Positions 8,716 through 17,250 of a stretch of 64,000 nucleotides of DNA are shown piece by piece. Every line of letters starts with the position of its first letter. Positions within the stretch are counted from its first letter, which is position 1. The position numbers and the translations under genes were made by a program. The notes below the pieces were generated by a model. The model saw only the letters and a list, made by a program, of their open reading frames with translations. It searched no databases and was not told the origin of the DNA. Origin of the DNA: an uncultured Bacteroidales bacterium. GTDB lineage: Bacteria; Bacteroidota; Bacteroidia; Bacteroidales; Paludibacteraceae. The DNA lies in contig ONND01000006.1 of the NCBI GenBank assembly GCA_900319105.1, forward strand, positions 1 to 64,000, given 5' to 3'.

Positions 8716-9105
8716 ATGGCAAAGAAAGCTATTGCAGCTAAGAAGCGCGTAGTGAAGATCGATGGTGTTGGCCAGCTTCACGTGATGTCTTCTTTCAATA
8801 ATGTAATCGTTACTGTTGCTAACGGTGACGGCCAGGTTATCAGTTGGTCTTCGGCTGGTAAGCAAGGCTTCCGTGGCAGCAAGAAAAATACCCCGTACGC
8901 AGCTCAAATGGCAGCAGCTGATTGCTGCAAGGTCGCATTCGACCTCGGTCTGCGTAAAGTTAAAGCATACGTTAAGGGTCCCGGACAGGGACGCGAATCG
9001 GCTATCCGTGCTTGCGTCGCTGCCGGTATTGAAGTAACTGAAATCGTAGATGTTACTCCGATGCCGCATAACGGCTGCCGTCCTCCGAAACGTCGTCGTG
9101 TCTAA
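8716..9105 (+). CDS. rpsK: 30S ribosomal protein S11
   Basis: S11 forms part of the platform of the small subunit near the E site. The 129-residue product is full length, with [13 protein letters not shown]-type core (here [13 protein letters not shown]), [13 protein letters not shown], and the closing signature [14 protein letters not shown]. The gap from rpsM is an AGCTAA word tract, that to rpsD holds two tandem hairpins. Confidence 0.97.
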   Translation: MAKKAIAAKKRVVKIDGVGQLHVMSSFNNVIVTVANGDGQVISWSSAGKQGFRGSKKNTPYAAQMAAADCCKVAFDLGLRKVKAYVKGPGQGRESAIRACVAAGIEVTEIVDVTPMPHNGCRPPKRRRV

Positions 9106-9108
9106 TAA

Positions 9109-9168
9109 TTAACGTGACGTAGTCACCATTTTAACTATTTAACGTGACGAAGTCACCATTTTAACCCT
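9109..9168 (+). repeat. Two tandem 30-bp hairpin units with GTGAC/GTCAC stems
   Basis: Between rpsK and rpsD there are two adjacent 30-base units (9109-9138 and 9139-9168). Each has the left linker TTAAC, a stem GTGAC, a three-base loop (GTA in the first, GAA in the second), the stem GTCAC, and the right linker CATTTTAAC. A third unit with a different but still complementary stem is found at 11334-11363, so the stem pairing appears to be maintained. Function unknown. Confidence 0.65.
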
Positions 9169-9183
9169 TTAACATTAAAAATT

Positions 9184-9789
9184 ATGGCAAGATATATTGG
9201 CCCAAAATCTCGCATCGCACGCCGTTTCGGCGAGCCGATCTTCGGCGAGGATAAGGTGCTTGCAAAGCGTCCGTACGCACCCGGACAACACGGCGTTAAC
9301 CGTCGTAAGAAAAATTCTGAGTATGGTACACAGCTCGCTGAGAAGCAGAAAGCTAAATACACCTATGGTGTACTGGAGCGTCAGTTCCGTCTCCTGTTCG
9401 CGAAAGCTGCCCGTACCAAAGGTATTACCGGTGAGATCCTGATTCAGCTTCTCGAGTGCCGTCTCGATAACATCGTTTATCGTTTGGGTATGGCACCGAC
9501 CCGCGCAGCTGCCCGCCAGCTCGTTAGCCACCGCCACATCACTGTAGATGGCAAGGTTGTGAACATTCCTTCCTACGAGGTTAAACCCGGTCAGGTAGTT
9601 GCTGTTCGCGAAAAAGCTAAATCACTGGAGGTAATCAATGAGTCGCTCCAAGGATTCAACCACGCTAAGTACGGATGGCTCCAGTGGAACGAGGCTGAGA
9701 AAGCCGGTAAACTGCTCAATGTTCCTGCACGCGAAGAGATTCCGGAGAACATCAAGGAGCAATTAATCGTTGAGTTGTACTCTAAATAA
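9184..9789 (+). CDS. rpsD: 30S ribosomal protein S4
   Basis: S4 initiates 30S assembly by binding the 5' domain of 16S rRNA and in many bacteria autoregulates the alpha operon. The 201-residue product starts [19 protein letters not shown], and has the S4 domain [27 protein letters not shown] in the middle. No zinc-cysteine cluster is present at the N-terminus. The tandem hairpins directly upstream could form part of its leader. Confidence 0.97.
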   Translation: MARYIGPKSRIARRFGEPIFGEDKVLAKRPYAPGQHGVNRRKKNSEYGTQLAEKQKAKYTYGVLERQFRLLFAKAARTKGITGEILIQLLECRLDNIVYRLGMAPTRAAARQLVSHRHITVDGKVVNIPSYEVKPGQVVAVREKAKSLEVINESLQGFNHAKYGWLQWNEAEKAGKLLNVPAREEIPENIKEQLIVELYSK

Positions 9790-9800
9790 TCATTAAATTC

Positions 9801-10793
9801 ATGGCAATATTAAATTTCATCAAACCTGATAAGGTGATAATGTTGGATTCGAGTGCGAACAAAGGTGTCTTTGAGTTTCGCCCACTCGAGCCGGGGTATG
9901 GAATCACGATAGGCAACGCGATTCGTCGTGTGCTGCTCGGCAGTCTCGAAGGATACGCTATCTGCTCTGTCAAGATCAGCGGTATTGATCATGAATTTGC
10001 TACTATCCCCGGTGCAATCACAGACGTTACCAATCTTATCCTCAATCTCAAGCAGGTTCGTTTCCTCCACAAGGAGGGAATCGATCAGGACGAGGAGACC
10101 GTTAAGCTCCATGTGCGCAAGCAGAAAGCACTGCTCGCAGGTGAGTTCAATACGGTTCTCCAGAATTTCGAGGTACTCAACCCCGAACTGCGCCTGGCCG
10201 AACTGGACGAGACCGCCGATTTTGAGATTGAGATATCCATCAACAAGGGTCGCGGATACGTACCCGGTGATGAGAGCCGTCAGAAAGACGCGCCTATCGG
10301 CACGCTCGCTATTGACGCTATCTACACTCCTATCCGCAATGTCATGATCTCTGTGGACCAGTTCCGTGTCGAGCAACGTACCGACTACGAGAAACTGACT
10401 ATCGAAATCACTACCGATGGATCGATTGCTCCGCAACAAGCCCTTACCGAGGCCGCTAAAATCCTGATCTATCACTTCATGCTCTTCTCCGACGAACGTA
10501 TCGTGCTCGAGGAGGAAACCAAGAAGAATAGCAACGCACTCGATGAGGAAATTCTGCGTATGCGTCAGCTCCTCAACCAGAAACTGCAAGACATGGACCT
10601 GTCTGTGCGCGCACTCAACTGCTTGAAGGCTGCAGAAGTAGAAACGCTTGGCGAACTCGTTAAATACCATCGCGCAGACCTGCTCAAGTTCCGTAACTTC
10701 GGTAAGAAATCGCTCACCGAACTCGACGAACTGCTCGAGCGTAACGGCCTCGCTTTCGGTATGGACATCTCGCGCTACAAAGCGCTGGATTAA
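9801..10793 (+). CDS. rpoA: RNA polymerase alpha subunit
   Basis: Alpha dimerises to nucleate RNA polymerase assembly. The 330-residue protein has the N-terminal assembly domain (residues about 1-230, with [17 protein letters not shown]) and, after a linker, the C-terminal domain that binds promoter DNA and activators ([23 protein letters not shown], then [16 protein letters not shown]). It is complete and starts 11 bases after rpsD. Confidence 0.98.
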   Translation: MAILNFIKPDKVIMLDSSANKGVFEFRPLEPGYGITIGNAIRRVLLGSLEGYAICSVKISGIDHEFATIPGAITDVTNLILNLKQVRFLHKEGIDQDEETVKLHVRKQKALLAGEFNTVLQNFEVLNPELRLAELDETADFEIEISINKGRGYVPGDESRQKDAPIGTLAIDAIYTPIRNVMISVDQFRVEQRTDYEKLTIEITTDGSIAPQQALTEAAKILIYHFMLFSDERIVLEEETKKNSNALDEEILRMRQLLNQKLQDMDLSVRALNCLKAAEVETLGELVKYHRADLLKFRNFGKKSLTELDELLERNGLAFGMDISRYKALD

Positions 10794-10835
10794 TTCATTA
10801 AACATTAAACATTCAACATTAAACATTGAATTATT

Positions 10836-11324
10836 ATGCGTCATAATAAAAAATTCAATCATCTTAGCCGCAAGGCCAACCATCGTGCTGCGATGTTGTC
10901 CAACATGGCTTGCTCGCTGATCATGCACAAGCGTATCAGCACAACCCTCGCTAAGGCTAAAGCGCTCCGTATCTACGTAGAGCCGATCCTCACGCGTGCG
11001 AAAGAGGATAACATGAACAACCGTCGTCTGGCTTTCTCCCTCCTCAAGCAGAAAGAGGTCGTAACCGAACTCTTCCAGAATGTAGGCGAGAAGATCGCTA
11101 ACCGTCCCGGTGGTTACACCCGTATCCTCCGTACCGGTTTCCGTCTGGGCGATGCTGCCGAGATGGCTATCATCGAGCTCGTAGATTACAACGAGAACAT
11201 GCTCAAGGAGACCAAGAAAGCTACGAAGAAAGCTACCCGCCGTGCCGGCAAGAAAGCCGTTAAGGAGGCTGTAGAAGAGGTTGCTGCCGAGGCTCCCGCA
11301 GCAGAAGCTCCCGCTGCTGAATAA
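10836..11324 (+). CDS. rplQ: 50S ribosomal protein L17 with Ala/Glu-rich tail
   Basis: L17 lies near the exit tunnel. The first 115 residues follow the family ([55 protein letters not shown]). It is followed by a lysine-rich stretch ([14 protein letters not shown]) and a low-complexity tail of repeated APAAE. Such extensions are common in Bacteroidota L17. The gene closes the alpha operon. The gap from rpoA is made of ACATTAA/ACATTCA words. Confidence 0.97.
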   Translation: MRHNKKFNHLSRKANHRAAMLSNMACSLIMHKRISTTLAKAKALRIYVEPILTRAKEDNMNNRRLAFSLLKQKEVVTELFQNVGEKIANRPGGYTRILRTGFRLGDAAEMAIIELVDYNENMLKETKKATKKATRRAGKKAVKEAVEEVAAEAPAAEAPAAE

Positions 11325-11333
11325 GTTAACAGT

Positions 11334-11363
11334 TTAACGTCGCGTAGCGACCATTTTAACTAT
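11334..11363 (+). repeat. Hairpin unit with GTCGC/GCGAC stem, related to 9109-9168
   Basis: The gap between rplQ and aspS contains the unit TTAAC, stem GTCGC, loop GTA, stem GCGAC, then CATTTTAAC. Linkers and loop match the units before rpsD, while two positions of each stem arm differ and remain complementary. It is followed by tandem TATTTAAC words up to the aspS start. Confidence 0.65.
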
Positions 11364-11379
11364 TTAACTATTTAACGTT

Positions 11380-12756
11380 ATGTTTTTGGATATCAAAAAC
11401 CATAACCAAAACAGTACAGACCTCGCCAACGCCAAAGTTGGCGAGTCTGTTACTGTGAGTGGCATGATCCATAATGTCCGCGTCACGAAATGGGGCGGAT
11501 TCATCGTCCTCCGTAAGTCCCGCGGTCTGCTGCAGGCGGTTGTCTCCAATGAGACCTCTAAGTTCTTCGACGAGGCCGGCAACGAGATCGCGATGAACGA
11601 CCTCTGCCGCGAGATGGCGATCACCCTCACCGGTACCGTCAACGAGGCGAAGATCAAGGACCCGGCAGCGTTCTACAACACGATTGAGATCGCAGTAGCC
11701 GAGGTACGCGTTCTCTCGCGTCCGACGACCGCCGAGGTGGTGGATATGAATGCCCTCAAGTTCGGCGACGAAGAGACACTTCTGCGCTATAAGTTCGACA
11801 ACCGTCAGGTAACACTCCGTAACCCGCGCGACATGGCAATCCTCAAGGTGCAGAGCACGATCGCCCGCGCTTTCGGCGAGTTCCTGAGCGCCAATGGCTT
11901 TACGCAGATCTTCACCCCGAAGATCGTGTCCGAGGGCGCAGAAGGCGGTGCGAACGTCTTCCGTATGGATTATTTCGGCAAGCAGGTCTATCTGGCGCAG
12001 AGCCCGCAGTTCTACAAGCAGATCGGCGTCGGCGTCTATGAGCGCGTGTTTGAGATCGCGCCGGCATACCGTGCTGAGAAGCATGCTACCTCCCGCCACC
12101 TCAATGAGTATATCTCCCTCGATGTGGAGATGGGCTTCATCAAAGGTCAGGAGGACGTGATGACTCTTGAGGCGGCTTTGCTGCGTTATATCATCGCAAC
12201 GGTGGAGAAAGACTGTGCACACGAACTCAATCTCCTCAATGCGGTCAATCCTGTTCTCCCGGAGCAGGTGCCGGCATGGAAGCTGAGCGAGGTACATGAG
12301 ATCCTCTTCGAGAACGGACTCTGCGAGGCAGATCACCGTGGCGAGGACGACCTTGCACCGGAGGAAGAGCGCGCTATCTGTAAGTACGCCTTCGAGAAAT
12401 ACGGTTCGGACTTCGTGTTCGTCACCCATTTCCCGTCCGAGCACCGTGCTTTCTACGCCATGGACGACCCCGAGGATCCGTCGCTGACACTCAGCTTCGA
12501 CCTCCTCATGCGCGGCTTGGAGATCACCTCCGGCGGTCAGCGTATGCATAAAGAGGCGGACTATCGAGAGAAGATGCTTCGTCGTGGCATGAACCCCGAT
12601 GCGTTCCATTTCTACCTCGATACCTTCAAGAACGGCATGCCTCCTCACGGCGGCTTCGCCATCGGTCTGGAGCGTATCACGGCGTGCTTCTTAGGTATCG
12701 CCAACGTCAAGGAATGCTCGATGTTCCCCCGCGACATCAATCGTGTGGCACCGTAA
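11380..12756 (+). CDS. aspS: Archaeal-type aspartyl-tRNA synthetase, probably non-discriminating
   Basis: This class II synthetase charges tRNA(Asp), and probably also tRNA(Asn), with aspartate. The 458-residue product is far shorter than the bacterial enzyme (about 590), lacks its GAD insertion and matches the archaeal/eukaryal AspRS type. It has an OB-fold anticodon domain (residues 20-115), then the catalytic core with EGGANVFRMDYFGKQVYLAQSPQ, motif 2 (FEIAPAYRAEKHATSRHLNEY) and motif 3 (GGFAIGLERI). At the position where discriminating archaeal enzymes carry Trp (residue 26 in Thermococcus) it has His31. A Pro (95) lies in the second specificity loop. Both are features reported for non-discriminating AspRS, which then need GatCAB to make Asn-tRNA. 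It ends in a strong terminator. Confidence 0.88.
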   Translation: MFLDIKNHNQNSTDLANAKVGESVTVSGMIHNVRVTKWGGFIVLRKSRGLLQAVVSNETSKFFDEAGNEIAMNDLCREMAITLTGTVNEAKIKDPAAFYNTIEIAVAEVRVLSRPTTAEVVDMNALKFGDEETLLRYKFDNRQVTLRNPRDMAILKVQSTIARAFGEFLSANGFTQIFTPKIVSEGAEGGANVFRMDYFGKQVYLAQSPQFYKQIGVGVYERVFEIAPAYRAEKHATSRHLNEYISLDVEMGFIKGQEDVMTLEAALLRYIIATVEKDCAHELNLLNAVNPVLPEQVPAWKLSEVHEILFENGLCEADHRGEDDLAPEEERAICKYAFEKYGSDFVFVTHFPSEHRAFYAMDDPEDPSLTLSFDLLMRGLEITSGGQRMHKEADYREKMLRRGMNPDAFHFYLDTFKNGMPPHGGFAIGLERITACFLGIANVKECSMFPRDINRVAP

Positions 12757-12767
12757 GATAAATCATT

Positions 12768-12802
12768 ACAAACCCTCCGAAACAGGAGGGTTTGTTTTTT
12801 TT
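12768..12802 (+). terminator. Rho-independent terminator after aspS
   Basis: An 11-bp perfect stem (ACAAACCCTCC and its complement) with the loop GAAACA is followed by a run of eight T. It lies 12 bases after the aspS stop and closes the ribosomal/aspS transcription block. Confidence 0.9.
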
Positions 12803-13047
12803 GGGGGGACCCCAACGGACGCTAACGGAGTGCGTCTGGTGGGGAGAGCGGAGGCAATGGTCGCATTCTTTCTTAGGGCTCCCGCAGATTTGGAATCTGT
12901 GGGAAGAGGAGGAAGCACAACCATTACATTTGTTGCAAAGCAACTTAATCATGGATTGTCGCTTCTCGACCGTCGCAATCTCCTTGCCGAACGCGACGGC
13001 TACCCTTGCGCTACCCTTGGGCTTCTTTTGCCGTTTAGGTGATGGCT

Positions 13048-13100
13048 CGCGGTGTAGGCGGTTTACCGCTTCGCTGTCCTCTCTCCACGAGAGGACGGTT
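13048..13100 (+). repeat. Degenerate 53-bp repeat, copy 1
   Basis: This unit contains GGTGTAG, TTACCGC and the common core GTCCTCTCTCCACG followed by GAGGACG. A second copy with about ten differences lies 388 bases downstream. The flanking sequence is also weakly alike (ATGCGGATGTA near 13195, ATGCGGGTGTA near 13570), so the duplicated unit was probably longer originally. Confidence 0.65.
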
Positions 13101-13301
13101 CGACCCTCGCGTCCGGCATACCCGCGTCATACGCAGCCCAATATCCAGCTCTCCGTAAGGCCGCGGAAGATGCCGCCCCGCCCGCGAGGTCTCAATGCGG
13201 ATGTAGCCCATGCGGCGTGTAAGTATTCTGCTGTTTACCTTCGGTGGTGTTCTTTGTGCTGTTTAGTAAGGTGGCATGCTATGCGTTTTTCTTTGTATTA
13301 C

Positions 13302-13417
13302 GCCGATTGCCAATCGGCATCTACATCGTTCATTGTTCCGGATGTTATCCGGTATTCTCCGTTTGTTATTCCGGCATTTAATGCCGTCTTTCGTCAATTG
13401 TCCCGCATGGTTGCGGG
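13302..13417 (+). repeat. Array of four hairpins with different stems
   Basis: Four short hairpins follow each other at intervals of 36, 34 and 30 bases: GCCGATT/AATCGGC (13302-13318), CCGGAT/ATCCGG (13338-13352), CGGCAT/ATGCCG (13372-13386) and CCCGCA/TGCGGG (13402-13417). Stems differ in sequence but are all perfectly paired; the T-rich linkers look alike. The linker before the first (TTCTTTGTATTACG) is nearly the same as that before the hairpins at 30294 and 30332. Confidence 0.65.
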
Positions 13418-13435
13418 TTGTTTTGTTTTTGGGCT

Positions 13436-13488
13436 TGCGGTGTAGACAGATTACCGCGCCGCCGTCCTCTCTCCACGTGAGGACGTTT
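13436..13488 (+). repeat. Degenerate 53-bp repeat, copy 2
   Basis: Second copy of the unit at 13048-13100, with the same GTCCTCTCTCCACG core followed by GAGGACG. The hairpin around the core is kept in both copies despite base changes nearby. Confidence 0.65.
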
Positions 13489-13610
13489 GTTACCGCGTGT
13501 CTCCATTCGTCTTTGTGTCATGTTTTTGCACAAGGACACAAACGCCGAAGGTCTGCCCGACACACGCTAAATGCGGGTGTAACCAAAGCCGGTCAACCTC
13601 ACGCTAATCG

Positions 13611-13643
13611 TATACCCTTACTATACCTTTGCTATACCCTTAC
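13611..13643 (+). repeat. Triple 11-bp tandem repeat
   Basis: TATACCCTTAC, TATACCTTTGC and TATACCCTTAC follow one another without gaps. The middle copy contains TATACCTTTG, which resembles the Bacteroidota -7 element (TAnnTTTG). The tract could be a repeat expansion carrying promoter-like words; nothing downstream on this strand needs a promoter, because the next gene is on the other strand. Confidence 0.6.
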
Positions 13644-13745
13644 GCCTCTCTGCGTATGTTTATTACAGGACGATTATATCATCCGCTCTTTCTTTCATAG
13701 TATCGGATACTATCCGAAATTTTTTGATACCATGAGGTGAGGCGT

Positions 13746-14603
13746 TTAAAATCGTTCGCGGAACTCGGAGGGAGTACAGCCTTTGGACTCCCGGAAGAGA
13801 CGGTTAAAATGGCTGAGTGTGTTGAAACCACAGGAGAAACCAATCTCGGAAACAGGGTGCTGTGTCGTCAGTAACAACCGTGCTGCTATACCCAACCGGT
13901 AATCAATGAGATAACGGTTAGGCGTGCGGCCGGTCTTGTTTCGGAAGAAACGCGAGAAAGATTCCGGTGCCATGCATGCCAAATCTGCCATTTCTTTCAA
14001 CCCTATATCGTTCATGTAATTTTTTGCGATAAACTCTTTTACCTGCCTTACCCGTTCGTCCTCATACTCTTCTTTGGCATCTACAAAAGAGGAGGAGGAT
14101 AGTTCGTGTGCATCTTCCACTAATGACAAGCGGTACAGCAGATTGAACAGCCGGATGACAGAGGCAAAACTGTCATTGCTTTGAGCCAAATTGATAATAT
14201 CCTCGCGCAATAAACGGATGGCGGGTTCCGGAAAGGCAAGCCCTCTTTGGGCGCGCTCTATCATACGCCGGATGGAAGCTAACGCGCGTTTGTCCATCAA
14301 TGTACCCCGGAAGATATCCGGGTCTATGTGGATCGTGATTTCATGTATGTCCTGCTCCGGGCATGTTCCCTGCTCCCAAATGTGCACCAACTTACTGCCG
14401 GTGATAAGCACCAGATCCAAATCTCCGATCTGCTCGTGACTGTCACCTATGGTGCGTACCACACCGGCGGCATTCTCTACGAAATTCAATTCAAATACCT
14501 CATGGCAGTGCGCCGGGTACTCAAAGTAAGTCTTGTGACGGTCGCCTACATAAAAAATGTCTAATGGCTCCAAATGAGTGATTTCGTTGAAAATTTCTTT
14601 CAT
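13746..14603 (-). CDS. AraC-family transcriptional regulator
   Basis: A 285-residue regulator read on the minus strand, divergent from the glucan-utilisation genes. The N-terminal part (residues 1-150) looks like a cupin sensor domain (EYPAHCHEVFELNFVE), and the C-terminal 100 residues form the two-HTH AraC DNA-binding domain (VKEFIAKNYMNDIGLKEMAD, then PVSEIGFSCGFNTLSHFNRLF). A longer frame extends upstream to 14675, but the ATG at 14603 is preferred because a good Bacteroidota promoter overlaps the extension. It probably senses a sugar released from beta-glucan and controls the neighbouring locus; the ligand cannot be read from the sequence. Confidence 0.9.
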   Translation of the reverse strand: MKEIFNEITHLEPLDIFYVGDRHKTYFEYPAHCHEVFELNFVENAAGVVRTIGDSHEQIGDLDLVLITGSKLVHIWEQGTCPEQDIHEITIHIDPDIFRGTLMDKRALASIRRMIERAQRGLAFPEPAIRLLREDIINLAQSNDSFASVIRLFNLLYRLSLVEDAHELSSSSFVDAKEEYEDERVRQVKEFIAKNYMNDIGLKEMADLACMAPESFSRFFRNKTGRTPNRYLIDYRLGIAARLLLTTQHPVSEIGFSCGFNTLSHFNRLFRESKGCTPSEFRERF

Positions 14604-14630
14604 CGGTGTGAGTGTTATGAAAATTTGCTG

Positions 14631-14662
14631 CAAAATTACAATAAAAAAATGAATTTTGCAAA
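14631..14662 (-). promoter_or_regulatory. Promoter of the AraC-type regulator
   Basis: On the minus strand TTTG (14662-14659) is followed after 20 bases by TAATTTTG (14638-14631), matching the Bacteroidota consensus for the housekeeping sigma factor. The implied transcript would begin a few bases before the ATG at 14603. Confidence 0.7.
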
Positions 14663-14735
14663 CTGAATTTGGCATTTTGACAGAAAACGCAAAGTATCAG
14701 TCGGTTTTGAGTTAGTCTGTTTGCGAAAAAAGCAG

Positions 14736-14743
14736 TAATTTTG
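14736..14743 (+). promoter_or_regulatory. Possible -7 element for the glucan locus
   Basis: TAATTTTG lies 33 bases before the GH94 start on the plus strand. There is no TTTG at the usual distance upstream, only one 12 bases away, so the promoter may depend on an activator such as the divergent AraC protein. Confidence 0.45.
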
Positions 14744-14776
14744 CACCGGAATTTCAAAGACTACTAACCAAGACAA

Positions 14777-17230
14777 ATGACTAATACGAATTACGGATAT
14801 TTTGACGATGAGCATCGTGAGTATGTGATCACGACTCCGCAAACACCTTTCCCTTGGATCAATTATTTGGGGAATGAGGATTTCTTCGGTCTGATCAGTA
14901 ACACCGGAGGCGGCTATGATTTTTATAAGGATGCCAAGTTCCGCCGTATAACCCGTTATCGTTATAACAGCGTGCCTATGGACAATGTAGGGCGCTATTT
15001 CTACATCAAGGATGGGAATACTGTATGGAATCCGGGATGGAAACCCTGCAAAACGCCTTTGGACTCCTATGAATGCCGCCATGGTATGAATTACACGCGC
15101 ATCACGGGCGTGAATAATAAGGTACGCGCGAGCGTCCTATGTTTCGTCCCGATCGGCGTAAAGGCGGAGATACAGAGGCTCACCCTCACCAACCTCTCCG
15201 ACGAAACCAAGTCCATTAAACTATTCTCGTATGCCGAGTGGTGTCTGTGGAATGCCGCTACCGACAATGAGAATTTCCAGCGTAACCTCTCTACCGGAGA
15301 GGTCGAGATTGAGCAGGCGACGGATTTCACGGCATTGTATCACAAGACCGAATACAAGGAGCGACGCAATCATTATGCCTACTATGCGGTCAATCAGCCC
15401 GTGCAGGGCTTTGATACCGACCGAGAAGCTTTCGTCGGACTGTATAACGAATTAAGCGAACCGCAGGCGGTATTGAATGGCCGGTCTGCTGATAGCGTGG
15501 CACATGGATGGAGTCCGGTCGCTTCGCATTACATAGAAATGACCCTCGCTCCCGGTGAGACCCGCGACTTGGTCTTCATACTCGGTTATGAGGAGAATCC
15601 TGAGCAAGAGAAGTTTGCAGCCCCCGATGGAGAGATAACCTCGCTCAGTACACGCGATTTTCACATTATTAACAAGGTACGCGCGCACGAAGTTATCCGC
15701 CGGTTTGCTACCATAGAGGCGGTCGAAGCTGCTTTTGCTCAACTCAATGCCTTGTGGGACGAATTGCTCGGTAAGTTCCAAATACAAAGCCCGGATGAGC
15801 GGCTCAATCGGATGGTGAATATATGGAACCAATACCAGTGTATGGTCACCTTCTGCATGAGCCGGTCCGCTTCCTTCTTCGAGAGCGGTATAGGCCGCGG
15901 AATGGGTTTCCGGGACTCTAACCAAGACCTCATTGGCTTTGTACACCAGATCCCTTCTCGTGCACGGCAACGTATCCTCGACATCGCTGCAACCCAGTTC
16001 CCCGATGGAGGTTGCTACCACCAGTACCAGCCTCTCACCAAACGCGGCAATAATGATATAGGAGGAGGATTTAACGATGACCCTATGTGGCTCATCTTCG
16101 GCACTACTGCCTATATCCGTGAGACCGGAGACTTCTCCATCTTGGACGAACCCGTACCATGGGAGAATGTGTCCGGAACAGAAGTGCCGCTTATGGAGCA
16201 CCTTCGTATCAGTTTTAACCATGTCATCAACAACCTCGGACCGCACGGGCTGCCGCTTATCGGACGAGCCGATTGGAATGATTGCCTCAACCTCAACTGT
16301 TTCTCTTCCGATCCTAACGAGTCTTTCCAGACTACGGAAAACAGAGTCATCGGCTCTCAGGCGGAGAGTCTTATGATTGCAGGATTGTTCGTCTATTGCG
16401 GACGCCAATACGCTGAACTATGCCGTACGCTCCATCTCGACGAGGAAGCGCTACGGGCGGATGAACATGTCTCTGCCATGTGTCAATCCGTAGAGCAATA
16501 CGGTTGGGACGGCGAATGGTACCTGCGTGCCTATGACTTCTATGGCAACAAAGTAGGATCTCACGAGAACGAGGAGGGACAGATTTTCATTGAGAGCCAA
16601 GGTTGGTGCGGTATGGCGCGTATCGGTGCGGAGCAAGGCATGCCTGAAAAAGCATTAGACAGCGCAGCAAGACTCCTGGACAGCGAACACGGTATGGTAC
16701 TCAACTATCCCGCTTACACCACCTATCATATCGAATTAGGAGAACAGTCCACTTATCCAGCCGGATACAAAGAGAACGGAGGTATCTTTTGCCATAACAA
16801 CCCGTGGGTTATTATCGCTCAGACAGAAGCCGGTCGGGGCAACGACGCATGGGATCTATACCGTAAGATCTCGCCGGCTTGGATAAAGGATCAGACACTG
16901 CATCGCGTCGAGCCTTATGTTTATTGTCAGATGGTAGCCGGAAAAGAGGCTGCCAAACCCGGTGAAGGCAAGAACAGTTGGCTCACCGGCACTGCTGCAT
17001 GGAACTGGCTCGTCATCAGCCAGCATATACTCGGTATCCGACCGACTTACAACGGGCTGATGGTCAATCCCTGCATCCCCTCCAATCTGAAAGAATACAC
17101 AGTCACTCGAAAATGGCGGGAAGCGGAATATGTCATCTCGGTCAAGAACCCCAACGGCAAAAACCGTCCTGACCAACCGGCTATTCTGCCCTATGAACCG
17201 GGACACCACGAAGTGGAAATCATTTTATAA
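14777..17230 (+). CDS. GH94 cellobiose phosphorylase
   Basis: Predicted to phosphorolyse cellobiose (or a related beta-glucoside disaccharide) to glucose 1-phosphate and glucose, saving ATP. The 817-residue length is typical. It starts [16 protein letters not shown], has the N-terminal beta-sandwich region ([20 protein letters not shown]) and an (alpha/alpha)6 catalytic barrel. The motif [13 protein letters not shown] near residue 500 carries the presumed general-acid Asp. There is no signal peptide, so it is cytoplasmic. It is the first gene of the locus and precedes the GH5 enzyme by 20 bases, which fits intracellular use of imported cellobiose. Laminaribiose or cellodextrin specificity cannot be excluded. 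Confidence 0.9.
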   Translation: MTNTNYGYFDDEHREYVITTPQTPFPWINYLGNEDFFGLISNTGGGYDFYKDAKFRRITRYRYNSVPMDNVGRYFYIKDGNTVWNPGWKPCKTPLDSYECRHGMNYTRITGVNNKVRASVLCFVPIGVKAEIQRLTLTNLSDETKSIKLFSYAEWCLWNAATDNENFQRNLSTGEVEIEQATDFTALYHKTEYKERRNHYAYYAVNQPVQGFDTDREAFVGLYNELSEPQAVLNGRSADSVAHGWSPVASHYIEMTLAPGETRDLVFILGYEENPEQEKFAAPDGEITSLSTRDFHIINKVRAHEVIRRFATIEAVEAAFAQLNALWDELLGKFQIQSPDERLNRMVNIWNQYQCMVTFCMSRSASFFESGIGRGMGFRDSNQDLIGFVHQIPSRARQRILDIAATQFPDGGCYHQYQPLTKRGNNDIGGGFNDDPMWLIFGTTAYIRETGDFSILDEPVPWENVSGTEVPLMEHLRISFNHVINNLGPHGLPLIGRADWNDCLNLNCFSSDPNESFQTTENRVIGSQAESLMIAGLFVYCGRQYAELCRTLHLDEEALRADEHVSAMCQSVEQYGWDGEWYLRAYDFYGNKVGSHENEEGQIFIESQGWCGMARIGAEQGMPEKALDSAARLLDSEHGMVLNYPAYTTYHIELGEQSTYPAGYKENGGIFCHNNPWVIIAQTEAGRGNDAWDLYRKISPAWIKDQTLHRVEPYVYCQMVAGKEAAKPGEGKNSWLTGTAAWNWLVISQHILGIRPTYNGLMVNPCIPSNLKEYTVTRKWREAEYVISVKNPNGKNRPDQPAILPYEPGHHEVEIIL

Positions 17231-17250
17231 TAACCAATAACAAATTACCA

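Larger units (their letters stand above)
12803..13745. other. Palindrome-rich noncoding block
   Basis: Nearly 1 kb without a credible gene; the open frames here have no family resemblance and unusual composition. It holds many short perfect hairpins: CCCGCAGATT with its near-complement at 12881-12903, GTTGC-aaa-GCAAC at 12932-12944, GCGGT-tt-ACCGC at 13058-13069, GTCCTCTC with GAGAGGAC at 13076-13096, and a run of four at 13302-13417. It also holds a degenerate duplication and a triple 11-bp repeat. The pattern resembles REP-like extragenic palindromes, but no RAYT transposase gene is in the window. Confidence 0.6.

Noticed and set aside
13302-13417. CRISPR array
   Set aside because: The repeated parts are short inverted repeats with differing stems, not identical direct repeats with spacers, and no cas genes are present.
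12743-13740. Overlapping open frames of up to 217 codons in the block after aspS
   Set aside because: They overlap each other and the terminator, have no family resemblance and run across hairpin arrays and repeats; treated as noncoding.
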